This document shows positions 45,767 to 54,581 of a stretch of DNA of 64,000 bases, piece by piece. The DNA comes from Nitrospira sp. BO4 (GTDB lineage: Bacteria > Nitrospirota > Nitrospiria > Nitrospirales > Nitrospiraceae): NCBI GenBank assembly GCA_030144965.1, contig JAMPUU010000012.1, forward strand, positions 620,001-684,000. Reading direction: 5' to 3'. Under the pieces are notes generated by a model that did not search any database, was not told where the DNA came from, and worked only from the letters and a program-made list of their open reading frames with translations. A program made the position numbers and the translations under genes. Each line of letters opens with the position of its first letter. Within the stretch, counting starts at the first letter, position 1.

Positions 45767-45795
45767 TTGACACTGTAAGCGAGGCTATATTAGCA
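45767..45795 (+). promoter_or_regulatory. tRNA-Val promoter
   Basis: TTGACA (45767-45772), a 17-nt spacer and TTAGCA (45790-45795) stand 15 nt before the tRNA. The same -10 (TTAGCAT) with 17-nt spacing occurs before the initiator tRNA at 55.6 kb. Confidence 0.6.
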
Positions 45796-45809
45796 TGCCT
45801 CCTCTTGAT

Positions 45810-45884
45810 AGGCGCGTAGCTCAGGGGGAGAGCGCTACCTTGACACGGTAGAGGTCGACGGTTCAAGACCGTCCGCGCCTACCA
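45810..45884 (+). tRNA. tRNA-Val (anticodon GAC)
   Basis: The 75-nt cloverleaf has acceptor AGGCGCG/CGCGCCT and a D-arm. The anticodon stem CTACC/GGTAG has loop TTGACAC (anticodon GAC), the T-arm is GACGG-TTCAAGA-CCGTC, and CCA is encoded. It lies between hup and thrS with its own promoter and terminator. Confidence 0.94.
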
Positions 45885-45893
45885 TTCAAGCCG

Positions 45894-45932
45894 AGGCACT
45901 GCCTCTAAGAGGCACGGTGCCTTTGTTGTTTC
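45894..45932 (+). terminator. Terminator after tRNA-Val
   Basis: A two-part stem, AGGCAC-TGCCTC-TAA-GAGGCA-CG-GTGCCT, is followed by TTGTTGTTT. It lies between the tRNA and thrS and could also serve as leader structure for thrS. Confidence 0.65.
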
Positions 45933-45960
45933 TTATGCCGGCGATCAGTTTCATAAGAGT

Positions 45961-47886
45961 ATGAAGATTGCGGTTAAAGACGGTCCAAGCGGAGATGTTC
46001 AGACCGGAAAGACGGTGGGAGCCGCCCTCTCTACGCTGGGGATCGCAGGTCAGGATATCCTTGCGGCCAAAGTGGATGGAACCGTCGTTGATCTGTCACG
46101 GCCCCTCTCAGACAATTCAACAGTTGAACCGATCCGATTCGACAGTGCAGACGGGCGGGAAGTCTATCGCCATAGCAGCACCCACATCATGGCTCAGGCA
46201 GTAAAGGAACTCTTCCCTTCTGCTCAGTTGACCATCGGTCCGGCCCTGGAAGACAGTTTCTACTATGACTTCGCCTTTGACCGTCCCTTTACCCCGGAAG
46301 ACCTGGAAAAAATAGAGGCTCGCGCTGCTGAGATTATTCAGCGTAATCTCACCATTACCCGGCGTGAATTTTCAAAACAGGAAGCGATTGACTTCTTCAA
46401 AGCTCGTGGGGAGCTCTACAAGGTAGAGCTTATTCAAGGTTTTCCCGATGGAGAGCCCATTACCGCATACACACAGGGCGACTTCGTGGATCTCTGCCGC
46501 GGTCCCCACCTCCCTACGACCGGTTTCGTTGGAGCCATCAAATTGCTCAATACGGCCGGGGCCTATTGGCGTGGTGATGAACGCAATCCCATGTTACAGC
46601 GGATCTACGGAACGTCCTTCCCGACGAAAGCTGAAGTAGATGCCTATCTCGCACGATTGGAAGAGATCAAGCGACGCGATCACAGAAAAGTGGGAAAAGA
46701 ACTGGATTTGATCAGCATTCAGGATGAAATCGGGCCTGGCTTAGTACTCTGGCACCCCAAAGGCGCGGCGGTCCGCCTGTTGATTGAAAACTTCTGGCGA
46801 GAACAGCATATTCGTGATGGCTACAACCTGGTGTATTCGCCGCATACCGCACGCCTGGATCTCTGGAAAACGAGCGGGCACCTCGACTACTACCGAGAGA
46901 ATATGTTTCCGGCGATGAAGTTGGAAGGCAGCGAGTACCAGTTGAAGCCGATGAATTGCCCGTACCATATCATGATCTACCAATCGCATTTGCGCAGCTA
47001 TCGGGAGCTTCCGATTCGCTACGGAGAATTGGGTACCGTGTACCGCTATGAACGGACCGGCGTCCTGCACGGGCTCATGCGGGTGCGAGGATTCACACAG
47101 GATGATGCCCATATTTTCTGCCGTCCGGATCAGATGGAAAGTGAAGTCAGCCGGGTGCTGGATTTTACTTTTTTCGTATTGCAGACGTTCGGGTTCAATG
47201 AGTTTGAAGTATTCCTGTCCACGAGGCCTAAGGAGTCGGTGGGCGGCGATGAACATTGGACACTAGCCACCAGCGCCCTGGAAGCAGCATTGAAGAGCCG
47301 CAACATCTCCTTTCACCTTGATCCGGGAGGCGGGGCATTTTACGGCCCCAAGATCGACATTAAGATCAAAGACGCACTGGGTCGCTCATGGCAATGCTCT
47401 ACCGTCCAGGTGGACTTCAACAATCCGGAGCGGTTTGATTTGAGTTACATCGGAGGCGATGGGAAAGCCCATCGCCCGATCATGATCCATCGGGCCTTGA
47501 TGGGATCTATCGAGCGTTTCTTTGGTATTTTGATCGAACATTATGGAGGCGCGTTTCCAACCTGGTTGGCTCCGGTGCAGGCAATGGTCATGAATATCAC
47601 CGATGATCAGCAGGACTACGTCGCGGCCGTGGTTGCGCAATTGAAGACCGCCGGATTCCGTGCCGAAACGGACCTCCGGAATGAAAAGATCGGGTTCAAG
47701 ATCCGTGAGGCAGAGAAAGCGAAAGTCCCCTTTATGTTGGTCGCGGGAAAGCGTGAAGTGGAAAATGGCACACTGTCGGTGCGCGGCCGAAGTGGAGCCA
47801 ACTTAGGAACTATGACAGTGGCTGAGGTAGTGGATCTTTTACGAACCGAGACCCAACATACCCAGCGGGAACTTCAACATACATAA
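45961..47886 (+). CDS. thrS: Threonine-tRNA ligase
   Basis: This is a 641-residue class II synthetase. It has an N-terminal TGS domain (about residues 1-60) and an editing domain with RHSSTHIMAQAVKELFPSAQ and its zinc-binding histidines. The catalytic core shows GPGLVLWHPKGAAVR, MNCPYHIMIYQS, RGFTQDDAHIFC, FYGPKIDIKIKDALG and HRALMGSIERFFG. A C-terminal anticodon domain follows. It is the first gene of thrS-infC-rpmI-rplT. No T-box or clear anticodon-like leader was seen. Confidence 0.96.
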   Translation: MKIAVKDGPSGDVQTGKTVGAALSTLGIAGQDILAAKVDGTVVDLSRPLSDNSTVEPIRFDSADGREVYRHSSTHIMAQAVKELFPSAQLTIGPALEDSFYYDFAFDRPFTPEDLEKIEARAAEIIQRNLTITRREFSKQEAIDFFKARGELYKVELIQGFPDGEPITAYTQGDFVDLCRGPHLPTTGFVGAIKLLNTAGAYWRGDERNPMLQRIYGTSFPTKAEVDAYLARLEEIKRRDHRKVGKELDLISIQDEIGPGLVLWHPKGAAVRLLIENFWREQHIRDGYNLVYSPHTARLDLWKTSGHLDYYRENMFPAMKLEGSEYQLKPMNCPYHIMIYQSHLRSYRELPIRYGELGTVYRYERTGVLHGLMRVRGFTQDDAHIFCRPDQMESEVSRVLDFTFFVLQTFGFNEFEVFLSTRPKESVGGDEHWTLATSALEAALKSRNISFHLDPGGGAFYGPKIDIKIKDALGRSWQCSTVQVDFNNPERFDLSYIGGDGKAHRPIMIHRALMGSIERFFGILIEHYGGAFPTWLAPVQAMVMNITDDQQDYVAAVVAQLKTAGFRAETDLRNEKIGFKIREAEKAKVPFMLVAGKREVENGTLSVRGRSGANLGTMTVAEVVDLLRTETQHTQRELQHT

Positions 47887-47903
47887 TAAGAAAGAGGTGG
47901 CCT

Positions 47904-48413
47904 ATCGTCCCCAAATTACGCGTGAATCGTGAGATACGAGTCCGGGAAGTTCGTGTAATCGGCCCGGGTGGAGAGCAACTGGGCATTCTTCCGACGCCGG
48001 ACGCTTTTCGCCAGGCTCAAGAAAATGGCTATGACTTGGTTGAAGTCGCTCCCACCTCCGTTCCCCCAGTCTGTAGGATTATGGACTATGGGAAGTACAA
48101 GTATGAGTTGAGTAAAAAGGAGCATCAGAGCCGGCGTCATCAAAAGTCCACCCAAGTGAAGGAAATCAAGCTGCGCCCACGGACCGATAAGCATGACCTC
48201 GAAATCAAGGTCCGGCAGATGAAAGTCTTTCTGGAAGAGGGCAATAAGACCAAGGTGACCCTCACCTATCGCGGGCGAGAAATGGCCAATCAAGAAATGG
48301 GTCGTGCCGTGATGAATTCGGTGATCGAACAATTGGCCCAAGCCGGCACAATCGAGTATGCCCCCCGTATGGAGGGACGAAGCTTGATCATGATTGTGGC
48401 TCCGAAGAACTGA
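47904..48413 (+). CDS. infC: Translation initiation factor IF-3 (probable AUC start)
   Basis: The frame contains VNREIRVREVRVIGPGGEQL with GILPTPDAFRQAQENGYDLV, the IF-3 N-domain, then PVCRIMDYGKYKYELSKKEH and the C-domain to IVAPKN. A GTG at 47922 would cut the usual N-terminus. ATC at 47904 (I-V-P-K-L-R-V-N-R) follows AGAGG at 6 nt and restores the normal length of 169 residues. E. coli infC uses AUU, which lets IF-3 limit its own synthesis. A rare AUC start here would work the same way; this is inference. Confidence 0.88.
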   Translation: MVPKLRVNREIRVREVRVIGPGGEQLGILPTPDAFRQAQENGYDLVEVAPTSVPPVCRIMDYGKYKYELSKKEHQSRRHQKSTQVKEIKLRPRTDKHDLEIKVRQMKVFLEEGNKTKVTLTYRGREMANQEMGRAVMNSVIEQLAQAGTIEYAPRMEGRSLIMIVAPKN

Positions 48414-48452
48414 TGGGCAATGCAGTAGCTGATCAACCAAAGGAATCTGCTG

Positions 48453-48647
48453 ATGAAAGTCAAAACACACAAGGGAACCAGTAAGCGATTCGCCAAGACC
48501 GGGAGCGGAAAAATCGTCCGCCGCAAGGCCGGCAAGCGCCATTTGCTGACACATAAACGGCATGACCATAAGCGCCGCTTGAGTGGAACCGCGGTCGTCG
48601 ACCCGACGGTCGCCACGTCATTGCGCCGGCTACTACCTTACGAATAG
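48453..48647 (+). CDS. rpmI: 50S ribosomal protein L35
   Basis: This 64-residue bL35 has MKVKTHKGTSKRFAKTGSGK, RRKAGKRHLLTHK and a C-terminus ending LRRLLPYE. It is very basic, as usual. AAAGGAA lies 8 nt before the ATG. Standard infC-rpmI-rplT order. Confidence 0.95.
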   Translation: MKVKTHKGTSKRFAKTGSGKIVRRKAGKRHLLTHKRHDHKRRLSGTAVVDPTVATSLRRLLPYE

Positions 48648-48697
48648 GACGATTACTGCGTATTACGAATCTCAGGACTCAAAAGGAGTAATGAATC

Positions 48698-49066
48698 ATG
48701 CCTCGCGCAAAGGGCGGACCAAAAACCAGGCAACGGCGGAAGAAGCGGATCAAGTTGGCGTCAGGTCAGTATGGCGGGAAGAGCCGCTTGTTTCGCTCCG
48801 CGACAGAAAGTGTAGATAAAGGACTGACCTACGCGTACACCGGCCGCAAGAATCGCAAGCGGGACTTCCGGCAATTGTGGATCGCCCGCATCAGCGCGGC
48901 AGTTCGAGCGCAAGGGATCAGCTATGGGCGGTTCATCAACGCTCTTAAAAAGGCCAATGTCATGCTGGATCGCAAGGTCCTCTCGGACATGGCAATCAAA
49001 GACGCCGCAGGGTTTACGCAGCTTGTTGGCCTCGCCAAGCAACAGCTGGCGCCTGCTACAACATAA
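48698..49066 (+). CDS. rplT: 50S ribosomal protein L20
   Basis: This 122-residue bL20 has MPRAKGGPKTRQRRKKRIKL, FRSATESVDKGLTYAYTGRK, RKRDFRQLWIARISAAVRAQ and VMLDRKVLSDMAI. L20 binds 23S rRNA early and in some bacteria represses its own operon. The operon ends here with a short hairpin. Confidence 0.95.
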   Translation: MPRAKGGPKTRQRRKKRIKLASGQYGGKSRLFRSATESVDKGLTYAYTGRKNRKRDFRQLWIARISAAVRAQGISYGRFINALKKANVMLDRKVLSDMAIKDAAGFTQLVGLAKQQLAPATT

Positions 49067-49069
49067 GCC

Positions 49070-49092
49070 CCTCGCCAATCGAGGAGTTTTCC
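49070..49092 (+). terminator. Weak terminator of the infC operon
   Basis: CCTCG (49070-49074), 5-nt loop, CGAGG (49080-49084), then AGTTTT. The stem is short, but it lies 4 nt after the rplT stop and between convergent operons. Confidence 0.45.
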
Positions 49093-49117
49093 CATTTAGC
49101 TGATCATTGCTCGTATC

Positions 49118-50836
49118 TCAGGATGGATCCGCGAGACGGGAGAGGTTCACTTCGAACGCAACGACCGGCATCGCAATTTGCCAGCGTTCGAGAACCTCCG
49201 GATGGACTTCGCCGATGACACCGACCGGTTCACCCGCAACGATGATCCGGCCTACGCGGCCTTCCAGAAAAGACGGATGCTGTACGGGCTCGAGACTATA
49301 CTCCTTGCCGAAGTAGTAGAACAGCACATCCAGACAAGAATGAATTTCTGAGAAATGTGCCGCCGCATGGGCAATCACGGCACCCAAGACCGTTTCCGTC
49401 CGAGAACCCACCTCACTATGGTTGTCCGGAATCGCGACTTCACCGGCCTCAAAGAGGCGATGTGGATAAAACGCCCGGCTCGAAGCGGTCTCGACACGCA
49501 GCAGTGAAGGCAACATCCATTGGCGGAGACAACTAAAGCTCAGAGACATAACGTTGTCGACTTCGACCATCCGTCCCCAGTCTGTACCTTCTAGCCGCAT
49601 CAAGCCGGAATAATGATTCGGCGAACCGAGAATATTGGAGATGATTTCCTGAAACCCCTGCCCCACCATCAATTCTCGAGCACGGTCCGACATCTGTTCG
49701 ATCCCGGATAAACCTCCCACTGTAAATTGTGCCGGCATGACCGGCGTGAATTCGGCATACCCCAGACTCATCGCCACATCCTCAACGACGTCCATCGCAT
49801 GCATCAGATCCTGCCGATACGCAGGCAACTTCGCCTTGACGGCGCCTTTCCCAGGCGATACCTCATACCCGTAGGTCTCAAGCGCATGCTTGACGGCCGT
49901 GATGCCAAGCTTCTGACCGAGCGCCTGCTCGATGGTCTGAATCGGGATGGTCTTCTGCTTCCGAAGATCTTGCGGGGTCCTGACTCGCTTGCCCAGCGGC
50001 GTGCCTGATGGGTACTGAACTTCAACCGGCTCGATGATGGCCCCCCGATCGGCTAGATTGGCCGCAAAAATGTTCAGGGTCAAGATAACCATGGGCAAGT
50101 CCGTACCGGTCACTTCGACGAAGAGCTGATCGTCTCCGACTCGTACCTCTCCGACTTCCCGGCTGTTGATGATCGGAGGAAACGACAGCGGTTGTTTCGC
50201 TGCATCTCGAAGTATCGGCAATCGGCTCTCTCCGGCCAGAATCGCTCCATACTCCAGCCCTTTCGGATGCACCATCAGAATCTCCGAGAGGGTCATCACC
50301 GTCTCCATCCCCAACGGGGTGAACCGGGCTTCGTCGGGTTTCACAAGCTCATAGCTGACCGGAAATGTGATCTTGGGCAATTGATAGATCCCGATCGAAA
50401 CGGTCTTGCGCTTATGGCCGAAGATCTCCGCCAATTTTTCTTGGGTTTGAATCAGCTGAGCCAACCCTTCATCGGTCACCCGATAACCCGTGGCGGTACA
50501 AGCAGCAACGTACGGGCGCACGTTTTCGATGCCAGGCTTCACGATGACCTGCAGTCGGGATTTGGACTTTGCCGCAAAAAATGGGTAGGGCTTGGGCCCG
50601 CCCTGTTCCTTAATGCGGATTTGCCGTGCGATCCCTTCGCAACACCACAGATCGGGCCGGTTACTGTCCTGCAGTTCGATACGCAACTCTCCGGTTTCTG
50701 GGCTATACCCTTTCAGTTCACCCTTCACGAGCATGAGCCACGCTTCCAACTGTTCAATCGAGACCGACCGGTTTGCCGGTTCAGTCCAGTTCAGTAACGA
50801 CTCAAAATCGTGTTTAAAAATTGTGATCGTGGGCAT
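49118..50836 (-). CDS. pheT: Phenylalanine-tRNA ligase beta subunit, archaeal type
   Basis: This is a 572-residue protein starting MPTITIFKHDFESLL at ATG 50836. It lacks the long bacterial N-terminal OB (tRNA-binding) extension and has the shorter archaeal/eukaryotic PheRS-beta layout: SRLPILRDAAKQPLSFPPII with NSREVGEVR, B5 domain KTIPIQTIEQALGQKLG, and B6/B7-like FQEIISNILGS. It joins the alpha subunit to form the synthetase. The gene lies 8 nt after pheS and is convergent with rplT. Confidence 0.92.
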   Translation of the reverse strand: MPTITIFKHDFESLLNWTEPANRSVSIEQLEAWLMLVKGELKGYSPETGELRIELQDSNRPDLWCCEGIARQIRIKEQGGPKPYPFFAAKSKSRLQVIVKPGIENVRPYVAACTATGYRVTDEGLAQLIQTQEKLAEIFGHKRKTVSIGIYQLPKITFPVSYELVKPDEARFTPLGMETVMTLSEILMVHPKGLEYGAILAGESRLPILRDAAKQPLSFPPIINSREVGEVRVGDDQLFVEVTGTDLPMVILTLNIFAANLADRGAIIEPVEVQYPSGTPLGKRVRTPQDLRKQKTIPIQTIEQALGQKLGITAVKHALETYGYEVSPGKGAVKAKLPAYRQDLMHAMDVVEDVAMSLGYAEFTPVMPAQFTVGGLSGIEQMSDRARELMVGQGFQEIISNILGSPNHYSGLMRLEGTDWGRMVEVDNVMSLSFSCLRQWMLPSLLRVETASSRAFYPHRLFEAGEVAIPDNHSEVGSRTETVLGAVIAHAAAHFSEIHSCLDVLFYYFGKEYSLEPVQHPSFLEGRVGRIIVAGEPVGVIGEVHPEVLERWQIAMPVVAFEVNLSRLADPS

Positions 50837-50844
50837 AGCGCAGG

Positions 50845-52410
50845 CTAGAACAATCCTCTGGTCGTGCGGATCAATTCCAGGTTGTCGGTGAAGAGCTCTC
50901 GGATATCGTGGATGCCCAGCGCCACCATTGCCATCCGGTCGAGGCCTAGTCCCCACGCAATCACCGGCGCGGTGACCCCAAGAGGTAATGTGACCTCTGG
51001 CCGGAAGAGTCCAGCGCCACCGAGTTCCATCCAGCCCAGGCGAGGATGCCGAACGTGAAGCTCCACCGATGGTTCTGTAAACGGGAAGTAGGCGGGCAGA
51101 AACTTCACTTCTTTTGCTTGAGCGACCTCGCGCGCAAACAAGTTTAGAAGACCCAGCAACGTTCTAAAATTGATGTCTTCCCCAAGTACGATTCCCTCCA
51201 CTTGGAAAAAATCCGTCGCGTGAGTAGCGTCGACCTGGTCATAGCGAAAACACCGGGCGATCGAAAAATACTTTCCGGGAATACTCGGTGAGGCAGCTAA
51301 CGTTCGGGCGGAGACGGCAGTCCCTTGACTCCGCAACACCAATCGTTTGGCGCGTTGCAGATCGAAGGAATAGCCCCAGCCGGTGGAGCCCGTCGCGGCA
51401 CCGTTCTCGTGCACCTGGGCGACATGCGACAACACCGAATCGTCCACGCCGCTGGCATGGGTAGGAGTCTTTACGAAATACACATCGTGAATATCTCGGG
51501 CGGGGTGGAATTGCGGCATGAACAGCGCATCCATGTCCCAGAACTCTGTCTCGACAAGCTGCCCCCGCATCTCCTGAAATCCCATGCTCACGAGTTTGGT
51601 CTTTACGGCATCGAGAAATTCACGATAGGGGTGCTTCTTCCCGGTTCCGATACGAGGCGGACGCAAGCTGATGGTATATTTCCGGAATCGCTTATGACGC
51701 CAGCTCCCGTCTTTCAACAACTCTGGACTTAACTGCGATACTTCCTCAGCAACCCCTTGCCTCAGCAACTGTTCCGCCGCGTTTGCACCTTCCGTGGACA
51801 AGATGAATGACCGGGTCACCCGCTCATCTATACGGAATGGCTCCTTCGCATTCCCGCGCTTCACCGCATAGTCTTCGACGACCTGGCGATCGGCGTCCGT
51901 GAAGCTTTTCAGTTCCTTCGACGACTCATGTACCTGTTGCAGGAGAGTTCGGAGTATCTCGGCGGTCGGGCTCGGGCGTCCGGTCGTTTCGATACAACCT
52001 CCTTGAATGATCAGGATCACCCCTTCCTTCTTGAGTCGTCCGACGGCCTTGCTGACGTCAGAGGGATCAAGTCCTCCTTGGGCCTGAAGATCGGGAATGG
52101 TCAATCGCTTTCCGGTGCCGGTCGCTTCGCGCGCGGCTGCGACGACTCGTTCCAGAGGTGACGAAGTCCGATAATACTCTTCCCCTATCTTGGTCAACGA
52201 CACCATGGGCGTCACGGTTTCCGTCTGGATCGCGATCAGCGATTTGGCGAGCAGCCACTCGACGGCCATGCTGAGTTGGGAAGGCTCCAATTCAGCGGCT
52301 GCAGCCAACTGCTCGCTGTCCAAGGCGGTTCCGGGCGGACGAGTGCCCAACGTCGTGAGGACTTTGATTTCGAGAGGATGAAGGCTGTCGATGACTGCGG
52401 AGATGTCCAC
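50845..52410 (-). CDS. pheS: Phenylalanine-tRNA ligase alpha subunit, archaeal type
   Basis: This is a 521-residue protein. Residues 1-190 hold winged-helix modules (LHPLEIKVLTTLGTRPPGTA, GLDPSDVSKAVGRLKKEGVI), as in archaeal and eukaryotic PheS, not the coiled coil of bacterial PheS. The class II core shows MPQFHPARDIHDVYF, FDLQRAKRLVLRSQGT, FSIARCFRYDQVDATH, FFQVEGIVLG and GLGLDRMAMVALGI. The archaeal form in a bacterium is notable; spirochetes are a known precedent. Confidence 0.93.
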   Translation of the reverse strand: MDISAVIDSLHPLEIKVLTTLGTRPPGTALDSEQLAAAAELEPSQLSMAVEWLLAKSLIAIQTETVTPMVSLTKIGEEYYRTSSPLERVVAAAREATGTGKRLTIPDLQAQGGLDPSDVSKAVGRLKKEGVILIIQGGCIETTGRPSPTAEILRTLLQQVHESSKELKSFTDADRQVVEDYAVKRGNAKEPFRIDERVTRSFILSTEGANAAEQLLRQGVAEEVSQLSPELLKDGSWRHKRFRKYTISLRPPRIGTGKKHPYREFLDAVKTKLVSMGFQEMRGQLVETEFWDMDALFMPQFHPARDIHDVYFVKTPTHASGVDDSVLSHVAQVHENGAATGSTGWGYSFDLQRAKRLVLRSQGTAVSARTLAASPSIPGKYFSIARCFRYDQVDATHATDFFQVEGIVLGEDINFRTLLGLLNLFAREVAQAKEVKFLPAYFPFTEPSVELHVRHPRLGWMELGGAGLFRPEVTLPLGVTAPVIAWGLGLDRMAMVALGIHDIRELFTDNLELIRTTRGLF

Positions 52411-52420
52411 CCTCGATGGC

Positions 52421-53125
52421 CTATCGATTAACCGCTACGCGGGGCGCCGGTTGAACGACCGTCGCTGCGGCCGCTCGCATAGCTGCGATCGTGGCCGTAT
52501 AGTCGTGTTGGGAAAAAATCGCCGATCCAGCCACGAGAGTCGTTGCGCCGGCAGCGACAATCTCCCGTGCATTATCTACCTTCACGCCGCCATCGACCTC
52601 AAGCAGTGCCCGGCTATTGATCTTGTCCAAGAGTGCCCGGGCTTCGGCGATTTTCTTGAGCACTGATGGAATAAATTTCTGTCCCCCGAATCCTGGATTC
52701 ACCGACATGATCAACACGAGATCGACATCGCCCAAGATCTCTTGCAGCAACGCGATGGGTGTAGCGGGATTCAGGGTGACTCCGGCCTTAGCACCCCGTT
52801 CTTTAATCGACTGAATCGTGCGGTGAAGGTGCGGGCAGGCCTCAACATGAACCGTGAGGTAGTCGGCACCGGCCTCGACGAAATCCTGGATAAACGCATC
52901 GGCATTGGTGATCATCAGATGCACATCAAGGGGCAACTTGGTAACCTTCTTGAGGCTTTCCACGATAGGAGGCCCCACTGTCAGATTCGGCACAAAATGG
53001 CCGTCCATGACATCCACATGCAACATATCGGCACCGGCCCGCTCCACGGCGGCGACTTCCTCCGCCAGTCGAGCAAAATCGGCAGAAAGAATAGAGGGCG
53101 CGATGTAAATCGGACGACCCATCAT
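52421..53125 (-). CDS. rpe: Ribulose-phosphate 3-epimerase
   Basis: This is a 234-residue TIM barrel: APSILSADFARLAEEV, DMLHVDVMDGHFVPNLTVGP, DVHLMI, MSVNPGFGGQKFIPSVLKKI and DGGVKVDNAREIVAAGA. The metal-binding His and Asp residues are all present. ATG 53125 overlaps the rsmB stop (ATGA). The C-terminus has a short extra tail (VVQPAPRVAVNR). It interconverts ribulose- and xylulose-5-phosphate. Confidence 0.94.
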   Translation of the reverse strand: MMGRPIYIAPSILSADFARLAEEVAAVERAGADMLHVDVMDGHFVPNLTVGPPIVESLKKVTKLPLDVHLMITNADAFIQDFVEAGADYLTVHVEACPHLHRTIQSIKERGAKAGVTLNPATPIALLQEILGDVDLVLIMSVNPGFGGQKFIPSVLKKIAEARALLDKINSRALLEVDGGVKVDNAREIVAAGATTLVAGSAIFSQHDYTATIAAMRAAAATVVQPAPRVAVNR

Positions 53126-54549
53126 CCGTGCTTTCGTAAGCGGACGGCATAAAATCCATCCATCCCAAAGCCGTTGCACAGGGTGGAGAGCGCCCCCTGG
53201 GGGGTCACAAAGGAAAGAGCGGTGGTGGGAAGCCAGGGAGCCACAGATTCACGCGTCCATCCAGGAGAGGCTTCGCAAAAACGACTGACGACCTCTTCAG
53301 TTTCTTCCATTTCAGTTGAGCAGGTACTATAGACCAGCACCCCACCGGGTCGCAAGCAGGGAGCGACCGCCTCAAGGATCTGAGTCTGAAGCTTCTGATG
53401 CGCAAGAAACACCGAACTACCCTTGCGAAGTTTCGCTTCAGGATGCCGCCGTAGCACACCCAGCCCACTGCAGGGGGCATCCACGAGTATACGATCGAAT
53501 GACGGCAATCTCCCCTGGTGGTTCGACTTGTGTGCGATCATTGCAGACCATTCCGACGTCTTTCTCACATCACCAACGATCGGGACAATACTTTGAATTC
53601 CCAGCCTGCGGCAATTTTGCTGGAGCAGGCTCAAGCGGGAATGTATCCGATCGACAGCATAGATCGTTCCACGATCGCTCATGAGTGCAGCAAGATGAGT
53701 CGTCTTGCCGCCTGGAGCGGCACAGGCGTCCAAAATGACTTCGCCGGGTTGAGGATCGAGGATTGGAGGGATGAGCTGGGCCGCTTCATCTTCCACATAG
53801 AAATCCCCTGCGAGAAATCCCGGCAGCGAGGTGATGTCTTGGCCCTTTTCCAGCACAACTCCCACAGGACTAACTTCTGCCGGACGAGCGACGATCTCGG
53901 CTTGTCGTATACGCTCCAGAAATTCCTCCCGATTCAGTTGGCAGCGGTGGACGCGCAGTGTGATGGCCGGGACGGCGCTGGCCGCTACACAAGCCGATTC
54001 TGCTTGTTCAATGCCCAGTCGACGCACCCACCGCTCTGTCAGCCACAAGGGTATGGCGTAGCTGACGGACAGAAACTCAGCTGGATGAGCAACTGAGTCT
54101 GGTAAGGTTGGAGCCGGCGAGCGGATGAGGTTGCGCAAGACCCCGTTCACCAATCCGCTCCAATCATGCCCCAGTTGTTGTGTCGAAGCTTTGGCCAACT
54201 TGACGGTTTCGTTCACCGCGGCCGATGCAGGAATGCGATCCAGGAACAGCAGTTGATAGGCACCGAGTCGAAGCAACATTTGAACGAAAACAGGAAGCTT
54301 GTGAAGGGGTTTGGACAGCACCGCGCAAAGTCGCCAGTCGATCGTTTCTTGCCGCCGTAAAACTCCGTACGCCAGTTCCATTACCAGCGAGCGGTCACGC
54401 GGCAATGGAATTGCCGCAGCCCGTTCGTCAATCAGTTCATCGAGTGAACGATCGGTCCGTTGGCTGGACAGGACGATAGCAAGAGCGATGGATCGCGGTG
54501 AGAGTCCGGACACCGCAACATCCGAATTTTGCTCGCGAATCACAATCAA
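53122..54549 (-). CDS. rsmB: 16S rRNA (cytosine-967-C5)-methyltransferase
   Basis: This is a 475-residue protein. The N-terminal NusB-like helical domain (residues 20-165) is followed by the SAM domain with DACAAPGGKTTHLAALM, catalytic DAPCSGLGVLRRHPE and the second cysteine in VYSTCSTEMEE. The start is uncertain: the frame opens with TTG 54549, and a later GTG near VSGLSPRS could be used. It methylates C967 of 16S rRNA. It is coupled to rpe. Confidence 0.92.
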   Translation of the reverse strand: MIVIREQNSDVAVSGLSPRSIALAIVLSSQRTDRSLDELIDERAAAIPLPRDRSLVMELAYGVLRRQETIDWRLCAVLSKPLHKLPVFVQMLLRLGAYQLLFLDRIPASAAVNETVKLAKASTQQLGHDWSGLVNGVLRNLIRSPAPTLPDSVAHPAEFLSVSYAIPLWLTERWVRRLGIEQAESACVAASAVPAITLRVHRCQLNREEFLERIRQAEIVARPAEVSPVGVVLEKGQDITSLPGFLAGDFYVEDEAAQLIPPILDPQPGEVILDACAAPGGKTTHLAALMSDRGTIYAVDRIHSRLSLLQQNCRRLGIQSIVPIVGDVRKTSEWSAMIAHKSNHQGRLPSFDRILVDAPCSGLGVLRRHPEAKLRKGSSVFLAHQKLQTQILEAVAPCLRPGGVLVYSTCSTEMEETEEVVSRFCEASPGWTRESVAPWLPTTALSFVTPQGALSTLCNGFGMDGFYAVRLRKHG

Positions 54550-54581
54550 GACCAGAGAGTGAATGCTGTTGCGAGAACAAA

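Noticed and set aside
45885..45960. T-box or threonine attenuator before thrS
   Set aside because: The visible hairpin is well explained as the tRNA-Val terminator, and no T-box consensus (TGGNACCGCG) is present.
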